From: Limnohabitans sp. T6-5
GTDB taxonomy: Bacteria; Pseudomonadota; Gammaproteobacteria; Burkholderiales; Burkholderiaceae_C
DNA: 64,000 bases
Assembly (NCBI RefSeq): GCF_003063315.1
Contig: NZ_NERV01000003.1
Location: forward strand, 124,001 to 188,000
Direction: 5' to 3'
The notes under the pieces: generated by a model
Told to the model about the DNA's origin: nothing
Databases searched by the model: none
Seen by the model: only the letters and a program-made list of their open reading frames with translations
Made by a program: the position numbers and the translations under genes
Shown here: positions 63,979 through 64,000 of the stretch, in pieces
Layout: each line of letters starts with the position of its first letter
Position numbering within the stretch: the stretch's first letter is position 1

Positions 63979-64000
63979 ATGAACGACCTGACCAACCCCT
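63979..64000 (+). CDS. Start of a CDS cut by the window edge
   Basis: ATG at 63979 after GAGAGAGAC gives MNDLTNP before the sequence ends. Product unknown; type I secretion genes would be expected near such an adhesin, but nothing here shows it. Confidence 0.5.

Overview
The window reads as a chromosomal segment of a betaproteobacterium of the order Burkholderiales, most likely a Comamonadaceae relative. The reasons are high GC, a sucCD/terC/type IV pilin neighbourhood, a five-step hut pathway running through HutF and HutG, a GntR-type HutC, and a topoisomerase III carrying a SWIB tail. The genus cannot be fixed by eye. No rRNA, tRNA or CRISPR array was seen.

Layout. 1-7.3 kb: the 3' part of a TctE-like sensor kinase, a tandem array of GTAG-type REP pairs, a glutathione S-transferase, a small membrane protein, birA, a SET-domain methyltransferase with a histone-H1-like tail, and a divergent topB whose product ends in an H1-like linker plus a SWIB domain. 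7.3-16.8 kb: a scrambled contact-dependent-inhibition type locus. It has one 5'-truncated CdiA/FhaB fragment with a probable toxin end, a putative immunity gene, a second CdiA fragment in which a signal-peptide (ESPR) start is joined directly to mid-protein repeats, and a DDE transposase next to the decayed end of that copy. The two copies share about 711 bp with no difference that I could find.

16.8-24 kb: an SMP-30/gluconolactonase-like protein, bifunctional PutA with a divergent Lrp-type regulator, an LRR-protein-kinase fusion, and REP elements of two families. 24.3-37.6 kb: one long minus-strand histidine-utilisation block. In transcription order it is a NitT/TauT-type ABC transporter, hutC, hutH, hutU, a polar amino-acid ABC transporter, hutD, hutI, hutF and hutG, which covers every step from histidine to glutamate plus formate. 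Two oppositely oriented copies of a HutC-like operator lie upstream of the first transporter. 38-42 kb: argC, sucC-sucD and terC, the last preceded by a structured leader ending in an intrinsic terminator.

42.2-64 kb: a surface-structure region. It has a type IV pilin followed by a PglL-type O-oligosaccharyltransferase, an orphan LuxR-type response regulator, another REP array, an OmpA-like lipoprotein-sized protein, and a 5282-residue adhesin built of about 40 Ig-like domains with Gly/Thr linkers. A palindrome centred on CCAATTGG recurs upstream of the response regulator, the OmpA/adhesin pair and the gene that starts at the right edge, which suggests one adhesion regulon. The adhesin repeats show a second level of duplication (blocks of five domains) and contain hexanucleotide tracts that could change length without breaking the frame.
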